Below are positions 1-14,647 of a stretch of 64,000 bases of DNA, one piece after another. The position numbers and the translations under genes are program-made. The stretch is from positions 303,100-367,099 of the forward strand of contig LUCM01006867.1 in NCBI GenBank assembly GCA_008360955.1, read 5' to 3'. The first letter of the stretch is position 1. Every line of letters begins with the position of its first letter. The DNA is from Fasciolopsis buskii. Taxonomy: Eukaryota; Platyhelminthes; Trematoda; Plagiorchiida; Fasciolidae. Below the pieces are notes generated by a model. It saw nothing but the letters and a program-made list of their open reading frames with translations. It was not told where the DNA came from and did no database searches.

Positions 1-1582
1 TATCCGCCGCCGGCTGACCGTTTACCACAGACCTGCGAATTAGTCCACCGCATTTCTACGGGATTAAACTTGTCCACAGTGCACAACTTCTTGGTGAATA
101 TCACTTATTAGAGCTGTTTATTACACCCTTTGTTTTCAACCAATCAAATTCTTCGACCGTTGTGTTCACGATTAAACCAGGTAACCATAAGAATTGTTAG
201 CACCTCACCACAATTGGGTAAATTGTTAATTTTGTTGACATTCACAGATACATTTGGCAAACTTCAAAAGCATCCCCAAATACTGTGTTCCATTCAGTAC
301 AAGATAAAGTGAAGCTTATTTAACCGTATCCCACTACACAACGATACAGGTACTTTTGGATCAATTTGCAAACAAAATAGCTCAGACTAAACTTGTCTCA
401 CCTTCTGACTCTGTTTGAATTCCATTATGAGTCTTAGCCATACTGCCTCTTTAATTTCGTCATTTTTATTCTACCATTCATCTCATTTTCCAGTTGGTTT
501 CCGGCATAAGAAAGTACTGGTGAATAAGACACAATCAACCCAAACAGACCACGTGATTCACTATACCGGGAACATGGACGACCCAGATAGGGAGAACTTC
601 TCCGGATTCCGTTTTAATTGGTCCAGCTTCGACCATCGCTTAGTCAAAGATAACGCTTTCATTATTCTTTGTCCGGTGGTTCGTTAGTGTATCATACAAA
701 TCTTTTGTCTCGACAACTTTCGAGGACTTGCTCGAACCACAATAGGCGAGGACAATTGTGGTCATATTCTTCAAAAGTTCAATTTTGATGTGTCTCGATT
801 TTTATAAGTGACCGCTTTCTTCCAATCTGCTCCTCACACAAATCCACTTGGTTCTCAGAAATCTGCTATGGAATTCCCAGATGTGCTTTGCTCGTTATGG
901 TGAAGTGCTTCTGGCGAAGATTTTTCACTCACTACTGTTTTATGCCACATGTCCGTGTATTGTATCGCACAAATATCTGTGGACTGTGCACAGCACCTTG
1001 GTTCTATGTACTGCGATCAGTGCATCGCTTCTTTGATCCCTGGTAATTGCATGCGGACGAAGACCATGAGAAGAGTTTGCGTGTATGGCAAATCCAATTC
1101 ATTTATCTCTGTCAGTCAGAATAACATTACGAGCATGAAGATCGGTACTTGATTCGGTATGCCATCACGAGATCAGTGTGCTATCTTTTTGTCTTATCGC
1201 GAACGATAAAGAGAACAGAACACCTACAATCGTCCTACCGTTTGAACAGAATGCCCAACGGAGTTGGAAATAGATGTAATAAAGCTGACTTCCGAAGGGA
1301 CTCTACTTTAAGAATTTTCACTCGTAATGGACGGGAAAATAAAATTCCGTGGACTACAAAATCATTCGTGAGAAGAGTAAACAATTTCATAACCGCAGCT
1401 GATGTAAATGTGTGAAATCTGTTTTTATGCGCGTTCTAGTTAATTTACCAAAGATTTCATTCACAGCTCAGGAAAATGGGAAACCAGAGAACACCATTGA
1501 TGAAACAGTGAATTTTCTGTCTGACTAACAAAAATTACAAAACACAGTTCACGCTGAATCGCAAATCCGCCTGGGACTAGTC
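1..1582. other. Intergenic, no gene recognised
   Basis: Only short open frames (60-90 codons) are present, without recognisable domains or convincing splice-site pairs. No repeat family seen elsewhere in the window was found here. Confidence 0.5.
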
Positions 1583-1583
1583 A

Positions 1584-1648
<65 letters not shown>

Positions 1649-1676
1649 TCAAATATATATATATATATATATATTG
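1583..1676. repeat. (TA)n microsatellite
   Basis: Nearly pure TA dinucleotide tract in two blocks separated by a short TCTCAA interruption near 1647-1652. Open frames of alternating Ile and Tyr across it are artefacts of the repeat. Confidence 0.95.
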
Positions 1677-3518
1677 TGGACTATTCGACCAAGAGCTTCC
1701 AAGTACACTCCTGACGTCACAAATTCGATTCTCGTGAGACATATCCATTTGGAGTGTACAAGTATAAAGATGTTTGGACAAGAGAGTACCGAGTACGCAA
1801 ACCTGACGAGCGACAGTGATCGCGAAACCGGGTAAGTTTTGTTCACTCTTCCAGATACTACTTACTGCTTCTATATACATATATCTATATATGTATATAT
1901 ATATGTATATAATGATTATGTCGCATATGATTTTACGGTGTTCACATCCAAGCTGTGCTTCCGGTAATAAAAATCCTTCGTATTGTGGCAGAGAAGTCAC
2001 AATCCAGAGGGATGCGTTTGGGGCACGGATTTGTTCTCTTGTTTGAATACGTCACTTCTAGCACAAGGAGTTTAAACGAAAAGGAACAGAAGTTTCTCAA
2101 GAGTGTTGGAGTATAACTAAGATGCATGTTCACCACCCAGAATGATACATTTATATAGTCGCTTCGGATGAAACCCTGTCGAAATCATCGAAAAAAACTA
2201 AGTCATTTTACGGTGTGGCTAAATCCCTACTTTCCTTCCATAGCTATGGCTGACGAGTAGTTCAGCCATGACAATCACTCAATTGGAATTGTTTTTCGTT
2301 ACTGGAAATTGCACTGAACATTCCACGTTCTTTCAAACTTAACTGGTGCTTTGTGTAATGCCGTCCTTGGTGATATTCTCTTCCCCTTTCAGTTTCGTTG
2401 TTCTTTTTTCTTGGAAAGCATTCCCTAGATCGTCCAAACAAGCTTTGATGAGCCACATAGTGTAAACCTCGCAGTTAACCACTTCCGACCTTGACTTTGA
2501 GCAGTGTCAAAGAATGTGGATTGCTTTGAGACGAAACTTTTAATTGCCTTTACCTTTTGCGTATTCGACAAATCGCAGCCACACTCATTCCGTTGATGCA
2601 ACAGGCAACAATCATTCTCATTTCTTGTGCAGTCAGTCGACTTCCGTGTGCGTGGCATGGTCGCATCCAAAAAATTAAATGCATACAGATTTTTAAAAAA
2701 CTACATTTCTTTACAAATAGCTTAGAAGAGAGAGAACGAAAGAAAGCGAGAGAGGGAAATAGCGAGTTCAGGTATTTGCGGTTCAAAATTTGACACGTGT
2801 TGGATGAAAACCAAAAGCACGGTGAACAAGTAGCGCGTCGGTGACAGTTTCACTCCCGCATTCACATGAATCTCGAAATAGGCAAGACTAAATCTGTTCG
2901 CTCAACTCAAACGATATTGCATACCTAGTCAAGAAATACGCCTGTTGCAACAGACTGTTCAAAACGAATGTAATGTTATGATTGCGTTCGTGACACTACA
3001 TTTCTGTTGATCCCGAGTAGAACGATTTTCCAACCTGAAATTTCCGCTGACTGTTCTAGCGGGAAAAGTTAATTGACTACCGGTTTGGGCTTAACTAGTC
3101 CATCAAGGTAGTCTACAATAAACGAAGTGTTTCGCTGTACATGTTATTCATGCCTGCATTTGCAAGTGTAATTCTCGCGAGTTTAGAAAATGAAGGATAA
3201 AATTTTACGTGCAATTTCATATACAATGGTTAGATGGGTGTAGAAATGACTCAAAACCTTCCAAGTATGCTAACGCATTCCGTGCGTCAGTTACTGGGAA
3301 TTTTCTTTCAGAATTCGATGAATTCCACCCAACGATCCAGGAGGGATCGTGTTATTTTACGAAAAAAATCGACTCATCTAACGTGCCTTCTATGGGAAGT
3401 TTTTCAAAATGCTCCGTTTGATTATGGACAGCGTGAACCTAGTGAAAGTATCATCCTTTACTGGTTTCGGATATTGCTAGCGGATGACGTACATGGATCG
3501 TGTGAACTATCCCCGTAG

Positions 3519-3550
<32 letters not shown>

Positions 3551-4288
3551 AACGAGGTTCTTCTGTCACATGGTACCGTTATTGACGATCGTGTGAGATC
3601 CTAAGTGTTTCTATGTCACTCCCAGTTTCAAGGCCACGCTTATCGATTTCCGCCTCTCCCCTCCAGGGCTCCCAGGTAGTGTGCACTAACAGTTATGGGG
3701 TGTGCTCCTTCCATTACAATCACACGTGGCACAGACAATAAAAAGCATCGTTTCGCAACAGGTAACTGCTAACCAGAGGACACTACAATTTTGTAGACTC
3801 GATGTTCGGCTTCTCATAAGGATCCAACAAAAAAATACGGGTTGATTATACAATATCGGCAAGCATTTTCACCATTAACTTCAACAATAATATTACACCA
3901 GGGGAATTTGTAGAACGACAGTCTTTTATGCGATTATCGATCACGATAGTTTGGAATGCGGATAATATGAATGAGATTTCCCTCGCCCATACCAACCTCC
4001 ATTGTGTCATCTTTCTTTTAAACCTGTCAAGAGGAACGGTAGTGGCTATGAAAGCAGTCATCATAGAATAATTTGTAAATTACACTGTCGTAAATTTTAT
4101 TGTAAAACGCCTTTTGCGGGATTGCTTCTAGCTTGAATTTTAGCAGGGGATTTTAGCAACCGTGTGGACCGGTTTTGTTTGGCAACTGAATTCGTATTTG
4201 CAGACTCTTAGGCCTAAATAGTAGAACGAAATTTCCCGTGGATTAGCTTTCCTCTTTCATTCCGTACGACGTCGACTGGTATTCTCCA
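1677..4288. other. Intergenic, no gene recognised
   Basis: No supported gene. A (TG)n tract lies at about 3523-3550. A minus-strand frame at 2550-2786 contains a short helix-turn-helix-like stretch (RLTAQEMRMIVACC, then GMSVAAICRI) that might be a transposase relic, but it stops at once and has no partner domain. Confidence 0.45.
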
Positions 4289-5310
4289 CCCCCCCCCCCC
4301 CCCCCCCCCNNNNNNNNNNNNNNNNNNNNNNNNNNNNNNNNNNNNNNNNNNNNNNNNNNNNNNNNNNNNNNNNNNNNNNNNNNNNNNNNNNNNNNNNNNN
4401 NNNNNNNNNNNNNNNNNNNNNNNNNNNNNNNNNNNNNNNNNNNNNNNNNNNNNNNNNNNNNNNNNNNNNNNNNNNNNNNNNNNNNNNNNNNNNNNNNNNN
4501 NNNNNNNNNNNNNNNNNNNNNNNNNNNNNNNNNNNNNNNNNNNNNNNNNNNNNNNNNNNNNNNNNNNNNNNNNNNNNNNNNNNNNNNNNNNNNNNNNNNN
4601 NNNNNNNNNNNNNNNNNNNNNNNNNNNNNNNNNNNNNNNNNNNNNNNNNNNNNNNNNNNNNNNNNNNNNNNNNNNNNNNNNNNNNNNNNNNNNNNNNNNN
4701 NNNNNNNNNNNNNNNNNNNNNNNNNNNNNNNNNNNNNNNNNNNNNNNNNNNNNNNNNNNNNNNNNNNNNNNNNNNNNNNNNNNNNNNNNNNNNNNNNNNN
4801 NNNNNNNNNNNNNNNNNNNNNNNNNNNNNNNNNNNNNNNNNNNNNNNNNNNNNNNNNNNNNNNNNNNNNNNNNNNNNNNNNNNNNNNNNNNNNNNNNNNN
4901 NNNNNNNNNNNNNNNNNNNNNNNNNNNNNNNNNNNNNNNNNNNNNNNNNNNNNNNNNNNNNNNNNNNNNNNNNNNNNNNNNNNNNNNNNNNNNNNNNNNN
5001 NNNNNNNNNNNNNNNNNNNNNNNNNNNNNNNNNNNNNNNNNNNNNNNNNNNNNNNNNNNNNNNNNNNNNNNNNNNNNNNNNNNNNNNNNNNNNNNNNNNN
5101 NNNNNNNNNNNNNNNNNNNNNNNNNNNNNNNNNNNNNNNNNNNNNNNNNNNNNNNNNNNNNNNNNNNNNNNNNNNNNNNNNNNNNNNNNNNNNNNNNNNN
5201 NNNNNNNNNNNNNNNNNNNNNNNNNNNNNNNNNNNNNNNNNNNNNNNNNNNNNNNNNNNNNNNNNNNNNNNNNNNNNNNNNNNNNNNNNCCCCCCCCCCC
5301 CCCACCCCCC
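4289..5310. repeat. Poly-C tract interrupted by a 980-N assembly gap
   Basis: A run of 21 C (4289-4309) leads into Ns at 4310-5289, followed by 14 C, one A and six C (5290-5310). The minus-strand open frames spanning it (poly-Gly, X, poly-Gly) are produced by the homopolymer and the Ns, not by genes. The true tract length is unknown. Confidence 0.95.
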
Positions 5311-8300
5311 GAAAAAACCCACACGCGTTGTAGTTCTTGTCTGCCTGCTCCGGGTGTGGATTTTGTCGCACGCATGCTCATCAGAATCTAATTGGTCAAT
5401 CGACCTAGCCAGACAATTCTGATTGGTCCGCTGGGTCACATCAGCAAACCGGTCTTCCCTATATTTCCCCTGTATGGGTGACAATAGCGTATCAGCGTTC
5501 TCTCATCGACCAGGTCCGAAACAAGCCGAGGGTAGAGACAGCGAGAGAGAGAGAGACCGATTAAGGATTGGAAGTGCACAGTAGGGAACCACTGCCCTGC
5601 CGTGAAACGGTATGGAAAATAAACTATCACACACACATTCGCGTGTCCCTCGCTTGGACGTTATCCAACTGAGGACCGACAAGTGCCGATTTGTTGGTGA
5701 GTTACAATCACAAGATCACAGACTGGTTTAAGTGTTTCTTAGAAATGTATTTATGATTAACCAAGTATTTCATGTAACTTAATAGGCATATCCAAAGCGG
5801 TAATAAATCAAATAAAATAAATGACCGTTTGCCTTCAAAAAGCTGTCATGATGGAGGACTTTTGAAATTCCGAAGTCTTCGGTTTAGCGGGAAAAAATGA
5901 TACAGAATTACACACTTGGGTTACAACATTTGGTGGCTCAGTGGTTGAATTCCTAATCGTGTTTGGGTGTAAACTAAGGCTAAAAAATCTTGTTCTTGGA
6001 CGCCTGAATGTCCAAATTTGGCGTGCTTTGCATTTTGACAAGTTCGTTCCCGTGCTGTTAGAATACGTGTAGTATTAGCACGTGAGTAGAGTTCGTTCAC
6101 GAGTTCGGATCCCGCCTGTGACAATCGATATGAACATGCTAATTTTTTTGTTTCTTTTTCCTAGTTGTTATCACGTCTACTTTCTTTCTGCCAATACGAC
6201 TAGATAAGCGTTTTATTTTCAAGAATAGATATGAGGCAAGTTCGAAACTGCCAAGTGGGGTGTTGGCCGATGATTGAAAAAAAATTGCACCGCATCCTTG
6301 AAGTTGAAGTACTAGCTTGGTCACAAATTGGATTTCATGCCAACTGTATATGAGTTAGATTGTTTTGACGAGTTGATTCGTGTTGGAGTTCTCTTGCCGG
6401 TGGCCAGATTATAAAAGCTTACTTTCATGAATGCCCAAACTTGCTGAGCAGTCATTTGTGAAAACTAATTTGTATGAGCACTGGAAAGTTTGCAACCTGG
6501 GAGATTGTCCCAATTAGACTTTGAGACAGATCCGATTAGTGATTGATACAATGTTGTCGTAATTCAACAATGCCTGTAAAGTAGTCCACTTTCGGGCAAA
6601 ACAAACCCGATTATTCGCAGGGTCCATTTTGCTAACTTTTTTTCTACCAAGAATAGAATCTGATCAGCAGTGTTAGCTGCCGCAGTAGGTGGATGAAAGT
6701 CAAGGGAACATTAAAAAGACTCCGGAGTTTAGTTTCCACTGAGATGTTTTATCGCTTGTGTTAGGGATATTGTGTAAAAACAATACATTGAACAGCGTTC
6801 ACCAATCATCGGCTGAACAATCACAGATTTACCCGAGACTGACAACGTGTTGCAACTGGCATACGATCCATCGAACAGACATCATGAAATCGTCATTTTT
6901 GTGTCATTAAAACGATCAAGCTCAGTCAGGGAACTGTGCTGCATTTGTATATCATGAATTCCCCTCATGCGTAGCTTCATGGTGTACAAGACATCCTTTC
7001 GTGACTATGATACTGTAATTCAAAATGGTACATACAACATCCTTGCAGAGATTAGACCAAAGTCAAATTCGTGTTAATGTTCTACATAGATGTTATTTAT
7101 TATGATGTGTAGTTTTATGCGGATATTACTAATGACATTTGGGTAACATCTTGCCAGTCGTTTTCCCAAGTCACGAGTAAACGAACAGCCATGAAATTGG
7201 CAGCTGATGTTCAAAATGATGGATCATGGTGTACGGGCCAACTGATCTTGGATAAGCTGGTACAGTACCCTAGAATTGGAACATTTTAGACCCGGACAAG
7301 ATTCCACAGATCGAAGCATCACCAAAGCCTGTGTACCTAAAAGGGTCGGCATTGTTTGTCGTGCTTCAATTTCAAAAGAGGCGGGTAAATCGGACTGTTG
7401 GCCAAAGGTTTGTATGGACCAGTGCTACTTCTCTGAGCAAAGAGTCTAGGGCAGTAAATTCAAAATGCATCGGACGATTCCAGTATTATCGTTTCGCAAT
7501 CCGTAAATGCTCGTTATTAGGAATTCACAAACGTGATAACTCATTTTAAGGGTTAAAAAAGCATTTAATCAGAAGATAATGTCGACTGATCGTTTTCAGC
7601 CAGGACGAGGTGGGCCTGCGGACCTGAATTTGATTATGCGATATGAATCGGGAATCCCGGGGCAAAAAGTATGTCGTCCAAACTAGCATGTTCGATTGGA
7701 ACTGTTGACCACTGACTGTTACCTTCATAGGCCAGCGGATGTGCAACGTCGGCACCACTTGAATTACACACTTAGAGTAGCAAAATGTTATCGTAGATGA
7801 TTGTCTTTATCTCAGACCCATCTTCCTCCGTTTCTGGTATCAACTTATTGTCAGGCTGACTAAATGAAACTGGAAATTTTGAGCAAAATTGTATTAATTT
7901 GCTCCTAAAATGGAGAACATATAGATGCCCATCAGGTACATGACTACAGGTGAAAGTCACCAACTCTTTTGCGCTACGTGCAACCGACCTGGTAAAGCTA
8001 TAGGGCTGCGTAAGGGATCAGGAAATTTCCAAACCCGTTACCCTTCCCGATCATATGGGTAGACAGGAAAAGGTAAGTTAGCACACGATAGGATTGTTCT
8101 CAGTGGAAATCCTAACCCATGAGATTGCAGATACGATGGTAAGGTCGAAATTCACACGACTTTTAACATGTCTTGATACATGACAATGAATAACAATATG
8201 ATACACAACGGTTTGCAGTGGAAAGTCTGCATGGACGACAGGACTACTACCTTGGCAGAATATCAGTCAAAGGGTCAGTGCCACGGCCCATCAACACGAA

Positions 8301-11300
8301 GGTCACTAGTACGAATTAGAACAGCAGCCTATAAATTTCCCCACCTGACAGCCCTCAGCTGACCGCGGATTCCGTCCTGATGAACAATGTAAAATGTTGT
8401 TTCACCAAAAAAGGGAATTAAAAGAAAGTTCGTTGGTCACTTGTTTTTCATGTGTTCATTTGACTTCTGTAATATGCTTTCGTTATGGCTGCGTTTGAGT
8501 AGTATGATAGTCCATCTGTTGAGAACAGTTATTTTTGCCTCGTTTATACTCTCGGTGCGTAGCCAAAGTTGCCTTAACTGTTTGGCAACTGGTTAGAAAT
8601 AGTGATAAACAAGGTAACAAAATTCCCTTCTGACTGGGCGATGCAGCAAGAAACGGTGGGATCTGAGCACAGTTTGTTTACTTCTGTGTTGAGGACTGAA
8701 AAACAACTGAGCATTAACTATTTAAACGGGAACACCAGCGATCATCGGATCGCGCTATCCACCATCCTGGTCAGATGTCGAAGCAACTTTCGCGAAATCG
8801 CACTGGCTACATCTGTTGAAGGGTTGACGGAGAAAGTTGCATAAACAGTCAATTGATAACGTTGAGCCATTCTAATTGGTAAATTATTCGATCAATGTAT
8901 TCAGACCAAGAAGAAGCAATCTGGGCAACGTGACTCTGACTAGTAAGTGAGATTTCCTGTCTACGCGATTTCACTATTCACCCTAGATTTAGTCAGAGTG
9001 AACGATGACAATTTGACTGCAGGATCAATTAACGACTGCAAATTGGATGTTGGAGCTAACATCGATTTTGTGTTTTGCATCACGGGATCAAAGATGAGGT
9101 TCAAACTAACACCCGTAGAGGATGAACAACTTGATCAAATCGACTGTGATAATCATTGTCTGTCTTCTAGTCATTCACCAACGCCTTACACGTGCATTTG
9201 TGTCAACTACAAACTGAAGAAACCAAAAGAAACGCACTGCTTTCTTCGTCCCGGTGTCTAAAAGGAATCAGATTGCGACAAGAAAAATGCAAACGATTAG
9301 TTCGTAGGTGACGACGACAGTCGCTCATATCAGTACAATGTGAACTCGAATCCCAGTAGCCGTTGACGGGATGTGACTTGCCGATCAGATATGTGCCATG
9401 TCGGAGTGAATAGCTGTGACGTATGTCCAAAATGTTTGAACACTTTTGGAAATTTGTAATTCAATGCATACTAATTGTACATTCGTTTTCCATTAGCCAG
9501 GCTTGAATCCCTGGATATAACCCGAATAATTATTGGTATTTATTATTGTTATTACATCTGAAAACCTTTACCATATTTTTTGTACAAAAACTGGACGGAA
9601 ATGATAGCTTACAGAAGGGATTAACAAAGAAAAAGCGTTGGACAAATAAAGCACCAAAAGTGGTACTAGTCCGCTAATGGAGAGTGTACAAACACATCAA
9701 ATAGAAAATTAGAACATAATCCATCTTACTTTACACTGGTCTCGTGACAACCACACATAATTACTTTGTTTATGTCGATCAGATCGTGAGTAGCGTAACA
9801 CATCAGTTACCTTGGCGTTAATCCAGTCACCAACCTTTGTGAGATTTCAGCTCGAAATTCCTCTTTTCTCTTTGGTCTGTCACTCGCCATTTTTCATGTC
9901 AGCAACATCTTAGAGGTTGCGATTTTCTTCCTTGTCTATTTTTTTTAGCAACAGTAAAAGCAATGCACGAATAGTTATCAGATTTGGAAATCTAATAATG
10001 ATCGGCGCTGCCAAAATCAACCGCCAGCTGCATGGAACAGACTAGCTAAGAATCATGTGGGCGTATTCGAGATTGCATGTTTGACATGCAACGCGTATGA
10101 CTCACATTCACAGAAAGTGATAAACACACAAGTACAGTGAAACTTGCAGCTTTTCGGTGACCGTAAACTTCGCGTAGTTAATATAAAGACTGTCCCAAAT
10201 GGAACGACGGTTGGTTAGACGACCAAGCCATTTTTACCAAGCTAACAATCAGTTAGCCTGTTGAGACTGGGATCGTGCCAAGCCTCATGCAGGGATATTT
10301 ATGTTTCCGTACTGAAGTACCCGCCGATAGTTTGTATCTTGCCCGCCTAATTGGTGGAATGACGTGCACTTAGCGGATCTTGGTAACGAAAACATTAATT
10401 TCAGCATGGCTGCCAGTTTCAGTCCATGGAATGCTTGCACATATTCATCCAATCCTTGTTTATTCGTAACACGAGACACCATGTCATTGCCCCATAGGCA
10501 AAAGATACATATCCCTGAAGAGTTCCGAATTAAGAAAGGCGTATTTTATATTTATTCACGCTTTGTGGAGCTGATTTCGTTTTTACTAAATTCGGATTCA
10601 CCGCGAAAGCATGTTAGATTCACCGCTTAAAGGAAACAACGTATTTTTAAAATGACGAAATGGTGATAACCACACACGACTCATGCACAAATCATGCCAC
10701 AAGAAGTTTGAATAGCCTTAGATTAGGGGTTAGATTCCGTTGCAACATTTCAACGGTGGAATCGATAAACACCGGATAGCACAAACCAACACTTCAACTC
10801 TATCGACATCCGTTTGAGAGATAGAACCATGAGAACAACCGAACTAATCATTTCACTTGGTTTTTTGCGTAATCGTATAATCCCTGGGTTCACATTGGAT
10901 AGTTTGATGAGTGAACTCCTTTCTCAAATGTTAAAAGGAAATCGTGGGGAGCTGTGAAGCTGAGATTTCCAAATGGACACGTGTAATTTGATAGCCATCT
11001 CACCATCATCGTAGTAACCTATTAACTGTACAAATTATGACATCGTCCTAACTGTCCATTTCTTTAATGATTTAGACAAATACGGGGTATTCTTGTAAAA
11101 CGCAGCTCCATACGAGTTATCAAAACTGTAGACTAAGCAGAAGGTGAAAACCGCTGTTGTTTGAAAACAAATCGGTAATTAGAATACTGTTAGTATAAGT
11201 AATATTTTCGGATGTTATCAGTGTTATTACTATTATTGTTGTGAGAATCATTATTAATTGGCTTCTGATGACACGGACGGCAATGAGTCATATTATCCGG

Positions 11301-13639
11301 ATGATGATGATGATGAAAGTGATTGCTTGTGAGGTAAATACCATGACTGATTTGTATTGACAATCACCTATTTTTATTTAATCATATAGGAATTTCAAGT
11401 TCAACTATGTTGCCTGTTTCAAATGACTGACTTTTTCGTAGTTCATTTCAGTTAGTCAGGGTAACTATTGAATCTTTCAATGGCTTGTATTGTTCTGATT
11501 CATCGTGGGTCAGAATTTGTCACGGAAACCGTTTTTTCAGTTTGTTCGATTTTCCATTGCAAAATGTTTTACGCATCATCGTTTTTCTAAACCATAGGAG
11601 AATTTTGTTCTGCGGGCGAGTTTTTATCTCAGATACCGGGTGCCCGCATGATTGGAGTTAGATTCCAACATCTCACGGAGTGATTAGTCTAAAATAGACC
11701 CCAGGCACCTTGTTCGTTTGGTTGATGCCATCAGTGGTGGCACATGGAATCTTTTACAGCGGCGTTATTTCCTAGCTTTCGAATATTTTGGCTTATTTTG
11801 GCATCCGTGTTCTAAATAATCAGAGGAGAAGCTTTAAAGTAACCGGACATTTCAATCGAATACCAGAACACGGGTCGGTGCACATCCAGTCGGCCTCATT
11901 TCACCTAAAACTCGCTGAGATTGTAAAAGCGATTGCCACGTTTATCTCCTTCTTCGAAGGTCACCAATTCGATTTTGGCACGGGTCGTGGAGCCCATGAA
12001 TGAGAATGAGGTCTCCAATAACCGGAACACATGGCTCGTTATAACAGAATTGTACGAACGTAACTGTTAAAATGATGAAAATGAAGTGAAACGGAACATT
12101 TACATGTATCCAAGGTTGTTTGTAGCTCCATTTCCTAACCCCCTCTAACTCGACGTGAAACGATCGGCCGGACTAAACAATAAATGCAAATGTTTGCCTG
12201 ACGAGATCTCAAATCTGCTATGTATTTGCAAGCCTAGATAAGGAATGCTTAACTGCCGTAGACAAATCAAGTATCCTTTGCTTCTCGGAGCGTTATTGCA
12301 ACAGAACCATCGGATACGAATTGAATTTCTAAACGGTTCCCACCTACCAAGTGCTACACAGTTTGACAAAACCAAATGAAACATTGCCATATTACTGGTT
12401 AATAGTTGTGAGGAAGAAATCCATGCCATCGATTAGCAATACTTCTCAAACTTTCTTTGTTCCTGACCACGTGTAATCTGATCGGTACCAATTGGTACTA
12501 TATTGCGATTGGTCATCAGCTAGCCGGCGACACCATCGTTAATATGCCAATGTAAAGCACTATGTAAGCTACACGTGACATTTGTGCGATAAATCGATCC
12601 ACAGCCTCCTTATTGCTTTGATTAACCAGATTTCAGTCTGCACAATGGCTCGAGATCGCATGGCTTGTTGTCGTGCACGACGTAGACCAACGAGCCGGGA
12701 ATTAAAAAAGATTCGAGACCAGGAAAATTTTGAAGCAACCTAAGTTTTCACTAGCTCTGGTTACCCAAAAGTAATGGCTGATGCTGTAACTTCGGTAGTT
12801 CGTTCATTGCGAACACTGGCTGCAGTTTACGCTTAGATCGTTTAAACAAAACAACTAATCCCACGTGCAGCAGAACGAATCATTTGCTGTCACATTCTTT
12901 GTTGATCTGTTTGTTTAACGCCACTCTTCTTTGCCGATGGCCTCACCAAGTTTTATTCTGTTTCCATACAACTTTTCTATTCATTTGTAAATATCAGGAC
13001 GGAACGACTTACGGAGTTATTTGTAAATATTGACCCATGCAGTTTAAGTAGCCGACAAACACTTCACTTCACTAGTCGTGATAGTGATCACATTAGTGTC
13101 AGGAACAGCAGCTTAGGAGCACTTTGTCTTTTCTTGTCGTTCTGACTGTACGCCTACTTTGTAGTCTTCCACGTCCGTTCACTTCAAGACAGTTCAACGC
13201 CCAACTAAACGAGTTCACCCTGCTATTGAGTGGGCCGGTTAACATGACGCTAAGACTGGTGAGGAACATGAGCCTAGAGGTTTTATTAGTGCTGGTAAGT
13301 TGAAAAAACATGATCTACCGTTAGTACTGGCGTTGAATTTTGCCGGGTCATGCTATTCAACGTTTAGTCTAGCTAAACAATGCGCATAAAAGTGATCAGG
13401 AAACGAGGTGAACTAGTCGAAAAATGGGGTATGTAAGTCCATCCTTCCAGATAATGGATATGGGAAAATCAAAGTTCCTTTCGGCAAGTTAACGGAAACT
13501 ATATCTTTAACAGACAACAAGGAACTCCAACTAAGAGGATTACAGACTAGGGTAAAACGTGTCAACAGATGACGCCAGTAATGTTTATGATTTTCCGAAG
13601 ACTTTCCTTTTGTTCCCGTCTAAACATGAACTTTGGTTT
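5311..13639. other. Intergenic, no gene recognised
   Basis: About 8.3 kb of AT-rich sequence with scattered frames under about 105 codons and no recognised domain. The longest, at 8947-9261 (+), is polar and cysteine-containing but has a non-ATG start and no clear splice context. A (GA)n tract lies near 5543-5556 and a (GAT)n tract near 11300-11316. At about 5930-6115 there are weak pol III A-box-like and B-box-like words, but they are too far apart for a tRNA. Confidence 0.45.
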
Positions 13640-13975
13640 CGTGAGCAAATGGATAAATATTTCCTTGAAATAATTCACCATGTGATATCGCTCAACTCAT
13701 CACTAGGAAGCCATGGAAGCACTGTGCAGCTGTTTCTTCCTTGTTAGGAATCATCAGCAGTGCATATCGACCGCGCCCGAACTGGGACGCGAACCCGAAC
13801 AAGGACGAACGATTCTGAGTCGAACGCCTTAGCCATTACGCTACCGGACAGGCTCTGAACGGTTTGTTCAACTTCACCACATGATGTTGCACCTATTCGT
13901 CACTGATTTGCACGGCCAAGGGCCTCCAGCTCAAATCAATCGACCCCTACTGATAGATGACTTCTCTGCAGTTAG
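13640..13975 (-). repeat. Repeat family A copy 1 with internal tRNA-like module
   Basis: This copy matches those at 42195-42476 (-), 42480-42620 (+) and 47877-48180 (+). The tRNA-like part, about 13772-13855, reads on the minus strand with an A-box-like word (TAGCGTAATGGC) and a B-box-like word (GGGTTCGCGTCCC). Homology continues on both sides of it: a body ending in ATGATTCC-type sequence on one side and a block containing CATCATGTGGTGAAGTT on the other. A 62-codon frame at 13559-13747 falls mostly inside the repeat and is not a gene. Confidence 0.75.
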
Positions 13976-14334
13976 CCTTAGTAGGACGAGGACTTTGGAC
14001 GTGGCCTACAGAGCTTGGCTACTTGGATAAATATTTGACTACTTAAACAACCGGAGAATCGTTGGTCAGGGAATGGAACAATTTTTGGCCATTAGTATTT
14101 ATGTAGTTACTAAGTTAGTATGAGGCCGCCTAGCTCTTCCAATAGTACCCTTATAATCCAGTCCAAACATAGACGACGTAAACATGAACGACTTAGTAAA
14201 GAAACCAAAATTCATCATATGTCCCAATACGGTTTCCACAATCTGGTTGAACAGAAATCGAGATAACATTCTACCACATTTTACTTCGTCCAGTTTTATC
14301 TCAACTTAATTTCCTCCCTTTGGAGAACATCTGA

Positions 14335-14445
14335 TTGTAAAACTTGCCTTGAGAAAAACTACCCACGGTAGTCAAAACGTTGGCGCATTACATTTACCAA
14401 CAACAATGTGTTATCAACATTATGTCATTCACAATAAAATTCCAG
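14335..14445 (+). repeat. Dispersed repeat family C, copy 1
   Basis: About 110 bp matching 45420-45530 in the same orientation. Both share CCCACGGTAGTC, an AAACGT motif and CATTCACAAT, with roughly 80% identity by eye. The family is not recognised; it may be the 3' end of a retroelement. Confidence 0.6.
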
Positions 14446-14647
14446 GAAAATTTGGTGTTTACGTCGAAATCTTTGGTAAGCATGGAATCATCAACGAATT
14501 CGCGAAAGCAGTTAGACACGTCCTGTTGGACCCTTCACCTATCTATTTGGCCCAGTTCGAAGATGTATGCAGAAACGATGAAGTAATTGATGGTCCCATC
14601 AGCAGTTTGATTAGTAGTAGTAGAATTAAAAACGATCGCCCAAATTA

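Noticed and set aside
2550..2786. A DNA-transposon transposase from the helix-turn-helix-like frame
   Set aside because: Only about 25 residues are suggestive, followed by a stop; no catalytic domain or terminal repeats were found.
4214..5484. Long minus-strand frames of 374-413 codons
   Set aside because: They are poly-Gly plus X across the poly-C tract and the Ns, not coding sequence.
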